From Theocolax elegans (lineage: Eukaryota > Arthropoda > Insecta > Hymenoptera > Cerocephalidae): a stretch of DNA of 64,000 nucleotides. Numbering within the stretch: position 1 is the stretch's first letter; the number at the start of each line of letters is the position of its first letter. Where the stretch lies: the NCBI GenBank assembly GCA_026168455.1, contig CM047425.1, forward strand, positions 96,723,580-96,787,579, written 5' to 3'. Positions 28,901-46,300 of the stretch are shown here, piece by piece. Under the pieces are notes generated by a model. The model had not been told where the DNA came from. It did no database searches and saw nothing but the letters and a program-made list of their open reading frames with translations. The position numbers were made by a program, and so were the translations under genes.

Positions 28901-29500
28901 TTAAGATAGTTGAAGAATAAAAAGCGTCACAACTCTCATTTTTATTATGTCAAAACTGTCGATGCGCATTTATAAAAATGTCGGGTCAGTTATTGTTTTT
29001 TTTTGTAAGTACACTCGTATCTTTTTAAAAATTCCTAAAAAGAGGTCTTCCAATGCGTATTAAAAAGTGATTTGTCGTTATCTATCTTCATTCCTTTCAC
29101 GTACGAGCGCTAGTTTTATTTTGAATTGCACATTATTTATTTATTCATTCCGTATGTTTATCAACTAATTATAATAGTCTTATAAAAATGACTAATACAG
29201 TATATATAGTTATATTCTGTTTCCGGTCTAATGAAATAAAGCACTGCATTAAATAGATTTCTACATTAACTAAAATAGTCCATTCGAATGTACCATACAT
29301 CTAAATAATTTAACGATGTGGTTTTCGAACGTACACGATTTTTTTTTAATTTTAATATCAAATAACAAGTGCGAACGTAAAATATTAAAAAATATGGAGT
29401 TTTAATTACATGCTTTAAACGTCGGCAAGTTTAATTAAACTGAAATTTTACGCGTAGGTCGGATAATAAAAAATTAAAAGAAATAAAGCAAGAAAATGTA
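25963..29500. other. Intergenic DNA between the HTH gene and Btk29A
   Basis: No exon recognised. The part nearest 25963-26640 should hold the 5'UTR and promoter of the HTH gene. The part nearest 29500-29965 is probably Btk29A 3'UTR. Frames at 27661-28085 are AT-driven and hydrophobic. Confidence 0.4.
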
Positions 29501-29506
29501 TTTATT
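29501..29506 (-). terminator. Candidate poly(A) signal for Btk29A
   Basis: AATAAA on the minus strand, about 460 bases beyond the end of the extended reading frame. It is one of several AT-rich candidates, chosen only by position. Confidence 0.25.
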
Positions 29507-29965
29507 TAATTAAAGTAAGCAAATAATTATATTCACGAGTACCAAGTAAAAAAATCATTTGATACATACTCGAGAGTATTAAAGAAACGAATTGTTATTA
29601 ATAATGTACATACCCATTCGGGAATAAATTACAAAGCATCTATATATATATGTATATGTAATTTCATAAAAAATATTAGATCAACGAATGTTAGAAGGAC
29701 AGACAAATGTAGTAAATAAGGAAGTATTATTAGAAATACGTTATCTTGAAAGTAAAAAAACATGATAAATCAACGATAAAGGCAGTATATAAAACACCGG
29801 TGTCAGTTTCCGAAATTTAGGAGCATAGAATAAAGGAGAAGCTCATATGCGTAAAGATACGGAAGATGAAATAACAAAGTAGTGCACATCCAAACAGAAA
29901 AGGTTGGTAAAAAGTAGGCTGCACGTTCGGTCAAACGGTTAGATTCACCAATAACTGGCAAAAAG

Positions 29966-30445
29966 TCACTTGCCCTTGGTCGCGCGTATGGCCTTACATA
30001 TCTCGATCCACGGATGCCCGTAGGAACTACAAATGTCGCAGACACTCGGAGAGCTCGGTGTCGGATGATGCTGACGGTGCTGTGATGAAAAATCATCGTG
30101 TCTCGCCGGACTGGCACTCGATGCGCTGGTCTTGCTTCTAATTTCCGATAGAGAATCGTCGCGCTTTTTCGCTGTCCGGCACAGGGTTGAGGATAATTGG
30201 ATCAGTTCGGAGGGAAGTAGGGTGGAATTGCCTCTAACGCGGTGCGAGGCTGGCAAAGTCGCCGAATTATACGAGCTCGAGTTGTTGGAGGAGGCCGGAT
30301 TTGAAAGGCTGCGCTCGAGGAAAGGTGAACGCGGAGGTTGGATGGTGGTGATGTTGGTGCCGGTGCTGCTGGTGCTGCTGGTGATGGCGCGTCCGCTCCC
30401 TGCGGAGCTTGGCGAGGAGAAACGTAAGCACCGCAGGAGACTGAG
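29966..30445 (-). CDS. Btk29A: In-frame C-terminal extension of Btk29A beyond the UGA stop (readthrough or alternative splicing)
   Basis: Continuing the Btk29A frame past the stop at 30446-30448 gives 159 sense codons with no further stop until 29966-29968. I checked every in-frame triplet. The stop is UGA followed by C (UGA-CUC), a leaky context in insects. The predicted tail is Ser/Thr-rich, then has a charged segment (AKKRDDSLSEIRSK), a His/Gln/Pro/Ser stretch, and ends in a compact segment with Cys-X2-Cys (CDICSSYGHPWIEICK). The GC-rich composition stops close to the second stop codon and AT-rich DNA begins there, which fits a coding boundary. The residues before the UGA (GLLND) sit where Drosophila Btk29A also ends, so the UGA is the ancestral terminus and the tail is an optional extension. 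No known domain was recognised in it. Confidence 0.6.
   Translation of the reverse strand, partial: LSLLRCLRFSSPSSAGSGRAITSSTSSTGTNITTIQPPRSPFLERSLSNPASSNNSSSYNSATLPASHRVRGNSTLLPSELIQLSSTLCRTAKKRDDSLSEIRSKTSASSASPARHDDFSSQHRQHHPTPSSPSVCDICSSYGHPWIEICKAIRATKGK

Positions 30446-30462
<17 letters not shown>
30400..30462 (-). other. Alternative 63-nt mini-intron that would remove the Btk29A stop codon
   Basis: Minus-strand GT at 30462-30461 (AAG|GTCTGC) and AG at 30401-30400, behind a pyrimidine-rich TTTCTCCTCGCC, enclose exactly 63 bases including the UGA. Removing them joins CAA-G to GG and keeps the frame into the extension. The donor is weak and the length is near the lower limit for insect introns, so this is an alternative to readthrough, not a prediction I favour. 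Confidence 0.25.
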
Positions 30463-34685
<4,223 letters not shown>

Positions 34686-36921
34686 CTGTAACACAAAACC
34701 ACAAGGAAAATTATTACTTGTCTATTTTATACGACAAACAAAGATAATTATTGCACATAAAAGTATTCTATTGATTTTTTTTATGATAAAAAAAATTATT
34801 ATACATTATGCGGTATCGATCCAGTTAGCGTATAACCTAATAATATCTCTTTGACAACGAAAGTTTAAGTACACAACTTTATTTAATTAGTTGTAAATTC
34901 CAAAGTGACGGTAAAACGTTATATAGATTTATCGATAATTACGTATAAAACAAGAAAGCTTAAAACAGTGAAAAGTGTAGTTTAAATATACTTATACGTA
35001 AAGTGTAAATTTATTTAACATTTCTGCCGAGTGTAATACAAAGGCTGTTTTGCGAAATCGAATTGGTCGATTATCGAGGAAGAAAGAAATTATTCCGATA
35101 ACCACTCAAAAAAGTGAACGGCTTACAAATTTGTATAATTGGGCCTCTCTTGCTCGCACACCGAGTGGTGGTCGAGGCGAGTACGGACCGATTCTCGCTG
35201 AGAAAATCGGGCTAATTCGGGACTACTCGCTGTTCCGTTCACTCGAAAGTGTAACTCCGTGTATATATATACACGGCAGCCCGATGATTACACATTTTAG
35301 GGGTGAATTGCCACGGAGCAATTACGCGACGTAGTAAAACCGCTGCGAATTTTAATTAAAATTCGCGACCGAATTTGTTACAAGGGACTAGGAGGGGGCG
35401 TCAAAGGAACCGATTCATTCACTTTTATATAGAAACGTGGAAATGCGGGTGTCAAGATAGATTTATCGAGGACAGGATTTTCAAGTACTCGAGTTTACGG
35501 TTCACGGATGAGCTCTCGAAAGAAAGTTCATAGATCGGACGAGTTTTCGAGGACGATAATTTCGAGTCGAGCTAATTCAATTTCTACTCTCTCGCTCTCT
35601 TTATTTCTTTCTCTGTCACTTATTCACTGTCTTACCTTTACGAGGCTATTAAACAATTTTCCCCATTTTCCCCCTTGAGAATGTTTAATTAAACTCGAAT
35701 GCAAACTATCTATCTTATTTGTTCGATAAACCTATTGATCGAGCTATTTTACAGTCAATGCTGGAACAATAATCACTCGACTCGCCGTTAGTCTTTTCGG
35801 GTTAAATTTTTGAGTTTAATACAATACTAATATTTATTTCATTTAAATATGTTGAATTGTATAGTACGAATGTCAATAATCGAGATTTTACAATAACTCG
35901 GTTGGTAAAAAACGTAAAGTTAATAATTTCCTTGTAACCCAACTGTTTAATACTTATAGCGCGCGAATATTTTAAAAAAAGAATTAACTATATAAAGTTC
36001 ATCTATCATTTTTTAAAGTTATATACGCATCGTTATAAAAATAAACTCTTTTAACGTTCACGTTGTAACGCGGATCGCTGGTCCGTGACTCATAAACTTT
36101 TCTCCATCAAAGGGACGCGGAAGCCATATGAAAATCAATAGTTACAGACTGAGCGATCGTGCACAGATGATGCCAGCAACGTCTATTATTTAATTTTCAT
36201 AAAAATTCCATTGAAAAACCTGAGGTTTTATTCATATTTTATAACGTAACTCTTGATGCGTTAGTTGAGTTTCACCCACCTGAACGTTTTATATAATACT
36301 GCTCTTTTGCGACATCGCAGTTTATTTGGCAAAAAATTTTCGCCGTTCTACCCCATATATACGGCGTTTAAATTTTATACACGATATTCAAGTTTACGAA
36401 TACTAAAGCTATACCGAAATAGTGTCAGTTATTTTTATAATCCAACCAATTTATACGCTTAAAAATGAGTAGCAGAGTGTGCCATTGAATAAACAATTTC
36501 GTAAGGTGTAGACCTATAGTTGAATAGGTAAATCAAACTCTCCAAAGTTATAATTTTACCATTATTCTTTAAACAAGGTAGCGTTAACCGCGATAAAATA
36601 GGCAATTGAAGTTTTGAAAATGGTTCATTAGTGTCCTGGTTAATTTAAAATTAACGAAACAATTTAATAAGATTGGAAAGTTTTAAATTACGAGTGCGAG
36701 GCGCAGACAAGAGTTTTCCTCGTAAAGTTCTATAACTCGAAAAGTTTGTAAGATGCATGGGTCAGGAAGTATTGAGCGTGAAAGTAATCGACGGTAGCTT
36801 ATGGGTCGATTCACTAAGAAAATAGATTAAAACTTGCTAAACAAATTAAAATAATAATAAAGATAGATATGTTGGGGTGGAGAGGTTAATATAATACAAG
36901 TCTACGAAATGGATGACTCAC
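34686..36921 (-). other. Region upstream of the first recognised Btk29A exon, probably intron
   Basis: No Tec-homology or PH exon was recognised. A GC-richer stretch at about 35040-35420 contains a short TATA-bearing palindrome CCGTGTATATATATACACGG at 35256-35275 but no convincing splice-bounded coding segment. Confidence 0.4.
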
Positions 36922-37297
36922 GTCGCACGCAGGGTATTTAACTCGATCGGTGTCGTCGACATCCCTTCGAGGACACTGTACTTCCGTCCCGTGAACGATT
37001 CGAGATGCGCATTTCTCTCACCAGACTCGAGTGATCCGCACATACATCCTCGTTGGATCGCACTACTCCTTTCACGACGTACAAAATCAATGAGGACACA
37101 AAAATCCTCGATGCGTTAAACTCGTATAAGTGGATAGAAAAACTCGCCGGTACGTACGTACGTGTATATATATCTATGTAAAAAAGCCGAAATAGAAAAT
37201 TATTGTCGGTATCTTCGGAGTCAGTCTCGTAGTTGCGAATTGTGGTGAACGTTGTAGAAAATCGGTGGATGTATCAAAAGTGGTCTTGTATTGTACT
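36922..37297 (-). promoter_or_regulatory. Candidate 5'UTR exon and promoter of a short Btk29A isoform
   Basis: On the minus strand an arthropod initiator TCAGT lies at 37299-37295, in the flank of a CpG-rich island. Downstream is a stretch ending in a strong donor GAC|GTGAGT at 36922/36921. Joining it to the exon at 34685 leaves the in-exon ATG at 34663 as start. The exon carries upstream ATGs; the one starting MSTTPIEL would run into the next exon out of frame and stop, so it could only act as a uORF. Confidence 0.25.
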
Positions 37298-37860
37298 GAC
37301 GGTTGCGATGCTCAACACCCAGGCGAGTAGACCGGGCGGAGGCTCGCGCGGAAGCTCCTCGAGGAAGGTTATTCGGTAAGGAAGCCGGCGAGAAGGAAGC
37401 TGGCGTCGGCGCTCGTGCCGCGCGCGCGACTCGCGTCTAGTCTCCACCCTGTCTAGACAAAATCAATGCGACCTCAACCTCCCGCTCGGCCGGCACTACC
37501 CCCACCACCGCTCGGCCTCCTCCACTCCTTCCCCTCTTCGCAGGCTGTGCATTCTCTGGACAACCCTGTCAAGGCTCGATGCCAACCGGCGCTCCCCACC
37601 CCGCATCTACGCTGCGCTGTACACCTCGAGGATGCGCGCGTGCCGTCCGACCGGGATCCGACTCCTCGAGGGCTCCCGACCGCTCGATCGCGTGCTGCTA
37701 CTCCCCTTCTTTATTCTTTATTCTTTATTCGCTTCTCTCTTTCTCTCTTCCCTATCCCTATTGTTGCATACTTTGTTTTTTCTTTTTCTCTTCTACAATT
37801 GGGAACGAACGAAAACATTTTTTTTTCTCGCGGCCGTAGCGAGCTCGATTAAGCGTTAAC
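37298..37860. promoter_or_regulatory. CpG-rich island, candidate promoter
   Basis: The strongest GC/CpG concentration of the right half, with a pyrimidine-rich tail at about 37690-37840. Plus-strand frames of 75-128 codons are Pro/Arg/Ser-rich and mutually overlapping, so composition explains them. A plus-strand donor-like GGTAAGGA at about 37375 also exists, so divergent transcription is possible. Confidence 0.35.
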
Positions 37861-40039
37861 TGCACTTTGAATTTCTCGTTTACCTTGGAATTGTCGGAGT
37901 GGTTTCAATTTATTAACCGAGTACTTTGACTAATTTCATCTACGATGTCAGTGGATTACTTTCCTAGTGTTCGTGTAAACAAAAGTTTTGAAAATCATAT
38001 TTCGAGTGATAAGTAAATGTAACTTTCTGTCGTCTGTTTCTCTTCTACTTACAACTGATCAGTTTAGCTTATTATATAAGCGACATGCTTTCTGTAAACG
38101 AACTTTACAGATTGTAAATAGGTTTCCTCGAGCAAACATTCAACGATGAATTACAAACAAAATTGCTACAAAATTAATGTCTTCATAAAGTTTATTTGAT
38201 GTTAACATCGTTTTTAAATAAATTAAGCTTATTTTTCATATAATTCACTGAATACATATAAAAACATTTGAATGATATACTACACTTATTTCTTACGAAT
38301 ATTATGATCCTAATCATAAATTATTTAGATTCCAATTATACATATAGTAGTACTAAAGTATATTAATGTGTAAGTAGGTGTGTGTACTTTTATAAAACGT
38401 GGCAAATAAATCTACGATCAATTTTATATGAAATGAGTCAAAGTTATATCCAACATACACCAATACGGACTCGATTGATATTAATTTAATTCCGTAAATA
38501 AGAATTTATCCGAGTATATAATGAGATTCAATGCAAAACGATTTTATTGGAAAAAAACTCGAGCAAACTTCTTTTATGTGTAACTATCAGCAATACACTT
38601 AACATTCTATTGTACCGTATTCTGAATAAGATTGTTTCACGTACATCCTTTAGATATAATTAGCAAACAATTCGAACTCGTTAATATTTAATAAAACTTC
38701 TTAATAAATAAGCGCTATGAATTAATCAATAATTTATATAAGTATCACGATACTTCGGAATTAACTGCCGCAGTATTGAGAATCACATACACATATTTTA
38801 AATCAATCAATTACGCAAGATTTAACAATCGTATTACAAATCAATAAATACGTAGTCTCAATTAAATTGAACGTTACATATATACAATATTCAATCTAAT
38901 AGTATTAAGTAATTGTTACTTTAAAAAGTTTATGGCAGAGAAATTTTAAGAAGGGATATTAAAATTTATTTACCTCACCTTGAAGAATCATATGTTTTTT
39001 TTTATTAAACATAACTGGTGAATTTTTGTAATCTTTTAGTGGGATTAAAATCGAGCTTAATTAAATTGCAAGACACAATGGATAATTACCACGTGTTGTT
39101 TTTCTTACAAGACAAAGCTAATTTCTAAAGTAAATTTTTTTAAGTAAAACATTACTCTGCGGGATTAACAGAATAAAATTGCAAAGGAGTACCTTAATTA
39201 AAACACAGTTTTTACTCGTTAATATAATTGAAAAAAGTACGATTTAACTAGGTGATGTATAATATTGGGGAAGTTACAAGCCACAAAAAAAGAAATATCC
39301 GCTTATATTATAGTTTGTTAAGTAAATAGAGAGGAAAAAATTACAAATGTTGATTTTTATTCAATTTGTGTAGTAGATCTAACATACTTTTATGCTATTC
39401 AAACATTTATTTTTCCACGCATAAAATGGGCAAATTTCGTTCGGTATATACGATAGAAAAGGAGACGGCGATGTACCGAGAGAACGTTATATTCATCATA
39501 ATCTTAAAATATTCAATTTAAAATTTCTTGTACGAGAAACCGTTTTGTGAAATGTAACTTAAAAATAATAGCTTCCATAAAAATTCGTATAAATTTTGAG
39601 AATTTTCGTTTCCGCTTACGTAAAACGCATGTCTTTTAAAGTGAGAAGAAATTATTAATTTTTATATCAACCGCAGAGTTATAAGAAGTTAGATAGAGCA
39701 TAGTTCACAAATATTTTATATAGTCCTCAAATAGTAATCCCAAGCTAAAATTCGTACGAAATTTTGAAGTACTCGCCTTGGAATATAATACCATTTTCAA
39801 TAAATTAATTTTTATTTCAACATGAAATTTCATTGCGCGTGCTTAACCATTTAATAATGTTAGATCGGCTAGATTATCAATTATTGCTCAGTAATATATA
39901 TGAATTAAAGCTATGATTTTTAATCGTATGTAAACTGAGAAAAATGGTGTATTAAAAATGACAATAATTTGTATTAATATAGAGATACGTTTCGGTTATC
40001 ATAACTTTACTTGTATTTTGTTGTAAAAAAGTTATTGTT
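37861..40039. other. AT-rich noncoding DNA, no gene recognised
   Basis: Very AT-rich with no frame above 60 codons. Nothing recognisable. Confidence 0.5.
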
Positions 40040-40333
40040 CACTGAGAAAAAGTTTAGATTAAAAATTACAATAGTGTTTAGTAAACAAATCACAGACTGA
40101 CAAATTAGGGAAATTACTATAGTTTGTAGTAATTAGTTTGTCAGTCTGCGATTTATTTACTAGAAACTATTGTAATTTTTACAAAATATTTTGTAATATT
40201 TAATACAAAATTTCTCTCCATATACATATATATTAATGTTTGATACAAATTATAGTAACAATTGAGATAATCGAAATTTATCCCAACATTACTATAAAAT
40301 ATATCAATTCGTAATATACTATTTTTCTCAGTG
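40040..40333. mobile_element. Tc1/mariner-type MITE with internal inverted repeat, about 294 bp
   Basis: Termini CACTGAGAAAAAG and the complement CACTGAGAAAAAT are inverted. TA follows the right end; the left flank is TT, probably a mutated TA. Near the left end a second inverted repeat (about 40061-40105 against 40136-40180) shares AAAAATTACAATAGT and CAGACTGACAAA. The layout resembles the 6327-6535 element, with the same CACTG terminus and a CAGACT motif, so they are probably related. The minus-strand frame at 40153-40350 is a by-product. Confidence 0.65.
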
Positions 40334-43300
40334 TAGGTGTATATGACCATAATATAAGTATAGTATTTATCTATGATCAGCCGAGTGACAGGCTACAACT
40401 ATAATCCTCTTTTTTTCATTCGAGCACGCTCGCATTCTCTTCCGGACGACGAGGAGAAGATAGCGCACATAGACGAGTGCCGCATTCAAGTTAAAATATT
40501 CGTTGAAAATGTTCATCCGCTTTTTAAATTTATATTAAATAATATGTACACGCTACTGTGTTAATGTTAAATTTACTTGTCGCCGTTTCATTAAAACTTT
40601 ATGAGTTGAAAACTCGTAAAAAAATTAATTTTATACTTTTGTGTATGCATTTATATTTCAATTAATGTTATAAAAAAAAGCATATGCCTTGAAAAATTAT
40701 TTTCACACGATAAAATACTGTATTAGCGAAGTGGTATATAACGTGGTCTTTAAAAATTCAAATGTGGATGTACAAAGTAACATAATTATCGAATCGTCGT
40801 TAAATTTAATAAAATGAAGCTCTATCTACGTCCCCGCTATTATCAATACGATAGAGCAAGCGCATTATAAAAATTAAAATTAAGGGAAGAATGTCTACAC
40901 AAGTGAGTAATTTAAGCTGAATAAATAAAAGTAACGTTAGAAATGAAACCCATCTACGAAGACTTGAAAATGTAAGAGAAGTAAAGGAGAATCGTCGAGG
41001 GGGTTTTCCCGGGGCGCAGCGACGCACAGAGGGTAAACTACGTTTATCGTTACTTTTGACATTTCCACTCGGCATCTTCCTCGTTCCTTCTCTCCCGCTT
41101 TTCTCTAACTATAGTGCATATCCGCTTCTCCTCTCGTCATTGTTGCACACGGAGGGTGTGTGCGCGGCTACGCGCGCCTGCGCACCTTTTCCACTCGATT
41201 CACGTGTGTACGCGTATCCGGAGGGACGCGCGCACCGCACGACACTTGCATCGTATTTCTTATTCCACTTTTTTTTTTCCTTCTACTTTACCGTGCAGCT
41301 GGATGTACTCCCACCAATTTTTCAAGCATTACCTCAAGAGTTTGGGAACTTCCATACTGCAATCGCAAGTAGTCGGGTGACAGGCTTGCAACGAAATTCC
41401 GTCCCATTATCTCTACGTTACATTTTTAGTTTTAAACTACGTACATCGATTTTGCGAAATTGAGTGCGTATCGTTACGATCAAAATTTAAATCACTAACA
41501 CAGTACTTCGATTAATTATTGTGCTCAATTATAAGATTTTAAGATTCATTTAAAACATTATTGGGTTTTCTTCACAATTATTACCGAGGAATATTCGAGA
41601 GAGTACAACTTTGAATCAACGTTGCATTTGTTGTAACTGCGATATCATCTTATACTGAGCTTATTATATTTCATAGTAAATTTGATTAAATAAATAATTA
41701 AATATAAAGTGTATATGACATTTAGAGTATTTACTCTCAAACTTATTATCGAGATTCTATCGCATATGCCAAACGCATTCGATTAAAAGTCGCCATTGAT
41801 TATTCCTACATTTACGGCAATTCCGATGAAAATAAGGTGTCCTATTCGCGCATATCAAATGGGTAAACGGAAAAAAGAAAAACACGAGAGATGGCCGAAT
41901 TATACGAACGAGTCTTGGAAAAAGGAAACTAAATTGAATTACGTAGTACGTGCAACCCGTTAATGTAATAATAAAATACCCGTAAACAGATTGTCACGAG
42001 GTGTACGAAAATTTCGTTATTGTACATATTGCGGTTATGCAATCAAATTAAATATAAATTTAACGCTGTGCGTTCTAATTATTACCGTTTCTCCTTTTTT
42101 TTTAAACGAAAAGTCATCGTGTTAATAATTTACCCTGATTAACAGACTAGAAATATATTTGCTTTTAGTTAAGGAATTATAAGTGCTGCGCGTTTACTCG
42201 AGAGCAATGATTGTAAAACTTAAAGAAATCATAAAAAGCTACAAAAATCAAGTACTGCATTTATACATATATATACACGGATTTTTATGTAACGCTTTGC
42301 TTGTTTGTTTTTATAGGAAAATTATATTATATTCAAAAGCAGCGAGTGTAAAGCGAATCGAATATGAAAAGCGGAGAAATAAAACTGCACTCGAAAAACG
42401 CGGCTTATAAGAATGACGTCAAAACGTCAGAATAATCTTTTACGACTCGTGCTCGCGTAAAATTTACGCTGAAATTAATTTTTTTCTCTTTCGCGTGTGT
42501 TTGCCAACGCGTAATAGAATTGCATGTAAAAAAACACACACATATTTTTCTCGTAATAAGGTCTTATATTATGAAGAGCACAAAATTCATTGTTTCATAA
42601 GTTAAAAATAAAAAATTGGATGAAAAATAATCGTTTATTTACATTCTCGTGCAAGCTGTAAAAACATGGTTTTTAATCACAACTTTCGTTTTAATTCTCT
42701 TATTTAATAATATTAATGGTTTGGTGTGAAGAAAGACATTTTTAATAATAATTACACAAGGTGTAATTAGAATTTATATCATTTAATTTACGAACCTTTT
42801 ATTTATGTAACTGTATATAAATTTTAGTATAAGTAGATGAATTTATATCTGCATTTCAGTATCAAGGAACCTTAGTGCGCTATTTTTATAAGTTTGTCAG
42901 ATTAATTAAGGAGATTAATTTATTATCAAACAAATCTTTATAGATTAAACGAAGCTGTATGGGATTCGCAAGTTTCTTATTTCTTTTAAAAATCCATTTC
43001 ATAAATATCGTGAATACCTTCTTTATAAAAAGCACCTTTCCCTATACTAAAAATAACTTCATTAAAAAGGAAAAACTACTTTTTAACTTTTATATTTTCT
43101 TGACATTTTTTTCTTTAAAATCTTAGATACTTCATATTTTGCTATTACATTTGCTTTAATGATTATTAATAAAGTAGTTTGGCAAATCTAATTTAAGTAT
43201 GAAAAAAAGAATGGGATATAAATAAAAGCAATTGTATTCTATTTATTGTTGAACTTTAATGTATTAAAAAAAGTATAATCCGAAAGAAGAGAATTTTCAC

Positions 43301-46300
43301 TGCAAAAACCGAAAAAAAAGATAAAAGTAAAGAATTTTTAGGTGTTACACTATTAGACTGACGGTGCGAAATAAAGACAATGAGAAAGAGCCGGTAAAAA
43401 AGGGAGGTACGAAAAAATGCCGTAGAGAATCTACCGGAAGTCATGTAGAAACTCCATTACTTTAACGATACAATTTCCACATCGTTTTCAAGTTGTGAAT
43501 TCTTTATACACTCGTTTATTCCTTTAAAAAATGTACAAAAACTCTGAACAGTATGAATTATCACTATAAAATTGTTTTCCATTTTCAACTTTATGTATAC
43601 GACAACTTAATAACTTTTCACATTTCATGATACTGTATACCTTTTATTAATTGTATAATGCGTATATTTACAATCGAGCAATAATGAAAAATCAAAGCAG
43701 TTGAATTGAAAATATAATATTCCATTTGTACAATACAATCTATGGAAAGAATATTGAATTATATCTTTTAAAGGAAAAGGGAATATGTCGAATATATTAA
43801 TTTCTCGAATAGTCATTTGGAAGATGATACATTACCACCGAGCGTAAGAGTATATTCAAACGTTTTTCGTGTTATTACGAGAGAAGGAATAAAAAGGATG
43901 TGAGGGCTCAGGTGAGGTAGGAAAGTTGTCGCAGAAAATGGATGCGTAACGAGACCGGGGAAAAGTAGAAAGAACGAAAGATAAGACGCGGAGGTAGTAA
44001 ATGAAATAAAAACTAGAAGGTGTACGAGAAAAGAGAAAGAGAGCATAAAATAGAAATCCCAGATGCAAAGGGGATCCAAAAGAACGAGATGATGTCTATG
44101 TACATCGAGTCCCACGAGTCCATGCAAAACGTTGGACGAAGCCGATATATACATGTATACTATTACCGTAGGAACGCGAAAAATCCTCTCTTATTGTCAC
44201 AAACGAGAATTCGGAACACGAATGCGTTTTCTCTAATGGGATTTTCCACGTGATCCTTTCTTCCCTCTATACTTCTCTCCCAAGATCGTGTTTTCATTTA
44301 CTTTAACGTACGCGCAAAAATTTAATAGCTCGCGATTCTAAAAAAGGTATGTACGCATACACACACTGTACACACACAGAGACACACACGTATATATAGT
44401 AAACAATTATGCTTCTTTTACTTGTTTTGTAATCTTTCATTTTTTTACGCCTCGTGAAAATGTGATTACACCTCGCCTATTATATTGCCGTCAATTAAAT
44501 TATTACTATTATATCGATATTAAATAATTATATCCATAAGCGTTGTTTTCTACATGTAGAAATTAATTTGCCGCTTGCGGAGGATAGAAAAATAATGATA
44601 GGTTATGCGCATCTTAAATACTTTGCTTTAAGCTTTTCTAAGTAATTTTCACTGTCTTATGACACACATATTACAATATTCTTCGATAATGAAAAACATT
44701 CTCTAGTACGCAAGTTCGCGTTTTAAAATAAAAATTTAATATCATTTTACTGTTTTTTAAAGTACATTTTTGTGTAATTTACGAAATTTCGTATTATTGC
44801 ATCGTAAACTATGTGGATTCGTTAAAATATGTAGTATTTTTTTAATAAAATGAAATAATAATATTGTGTACATAATTAATGTAAATATATTACGATATAT
44901 TACGTTATAAATTTCGAGGAACATTAATTATGCATTTATGTTTGTGCACGTAGACATAGTTGATGTTGTTGAAGTAAATGAACTCGCAATAAAAACATTC
45001 CACGCGACGACCTACGTTTAAACAAAATAAGATGCGAGTAGAAACAAAAGTGAAAAATTTAAACTAATTACAAAAAATACTGAACAACCTTTTTCGTAGA
45101 CCTTACGAAAATCCATATTCTGCGTAGAATATAAAACCAATTGTTATACTGATACAATAAAGAGTTCGAGCTCATGAAAAAATATATCTCGAAAATATTT
45201 ATTCGGTCGTTTATTTTTCGAAGACTGCTCTAAAGCGAACTGCAATGTAACTAAAACCCCTAAAATAACAAGGCTAAATGAAATAGAGTTTATATTGTTT
45301 ATTATTACTAGAGAGAAACAAGATTTAATCCTTAGAACAATCAACGGGAGCGTAAAACAGAAAAAGAAAAATATGTTAGGAATGAAAAAGAATGGATTGA
45401 CATGCATTTTCACGGGCAGTATATCGCTCACTATTACACGGGAAAAGAGCCAAAGGTAGATAGGGTGAACCAAGTATCTGGCAGACATACACGCGACAAT
45501 TCCAGTATAGTTGAGAGCTAGGCCATTTTTCTCTGACGTCAATGCAGGCTTTGAACGGTCCAAAATCCATGTATCGCGTTGCCAAAACGTGTATGGATAT
45601 ATTTTACAGGTGTGATTTCGATCGCCAATTATTCATCTTTATATAGGTATGTGTTAAGCTTTTTTTTTTATAAAAGTTAAAGCGACGTAAAAAAAACTAT
45701 CACGTTATAAAAAAATACAATATTTTATTTAAAACTCAAATTTAGTACGATTTATACTTTAATGAGTTATTTTATATATGTCAGTATATTATATTATTTA
45801 AAAAATTTTACGTATATATATGTATGTATTGTATATCGCGTGGAAGCTGTTATCAAAATTTTGTTGTATGAAATTTTATATGTATAAGCATAAAAGTGTA
45901 TTATATATTATTTAATTATATTTTATTAATGTTACGTAATGTTGTGATTGATTACACAATATTGTTGGGTGACACGGTGGATTAAAATGAATTAACGGTA
46001 ACAGTGTAATTGTTATTAATTTAAATATATTTAGATATATTGCTAAAAAAACAAAAAAAAATATCATTTTATTCAAAAACGTAAATTTATATGAGAATAC
46101 GTATCCATATAAATATTTAGGAACAATGTATAATCCGGTAGGAGTATTGATCTCGATACGAGAAAATATGCGCGCGAAAATACAATAATCGCAAAACGCC
46201 GCGATGCGAAACATTTTTCGCAAGTATCCCGTGATTGCAGTTCCGGGAGAATAATTATGGCAACCCAGTAGATATCGACGTTTTTGTTGAAAAAATATAT

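Noticed and set aside
36265..36300. Donor-like TTCAG|GTGGGT on the minus strand as a Btk29A upstream exon
   Set aside because: The phase would fit, but the upstream frame has no in-frame Met or recognisable Tec-family sequence.
37466..37852. 128-codon plus-strand Pro/Arg-rich frame in the CpG island
   Set aside because: Three overlapping frames on the same strand are open, which points to composition; no domain.
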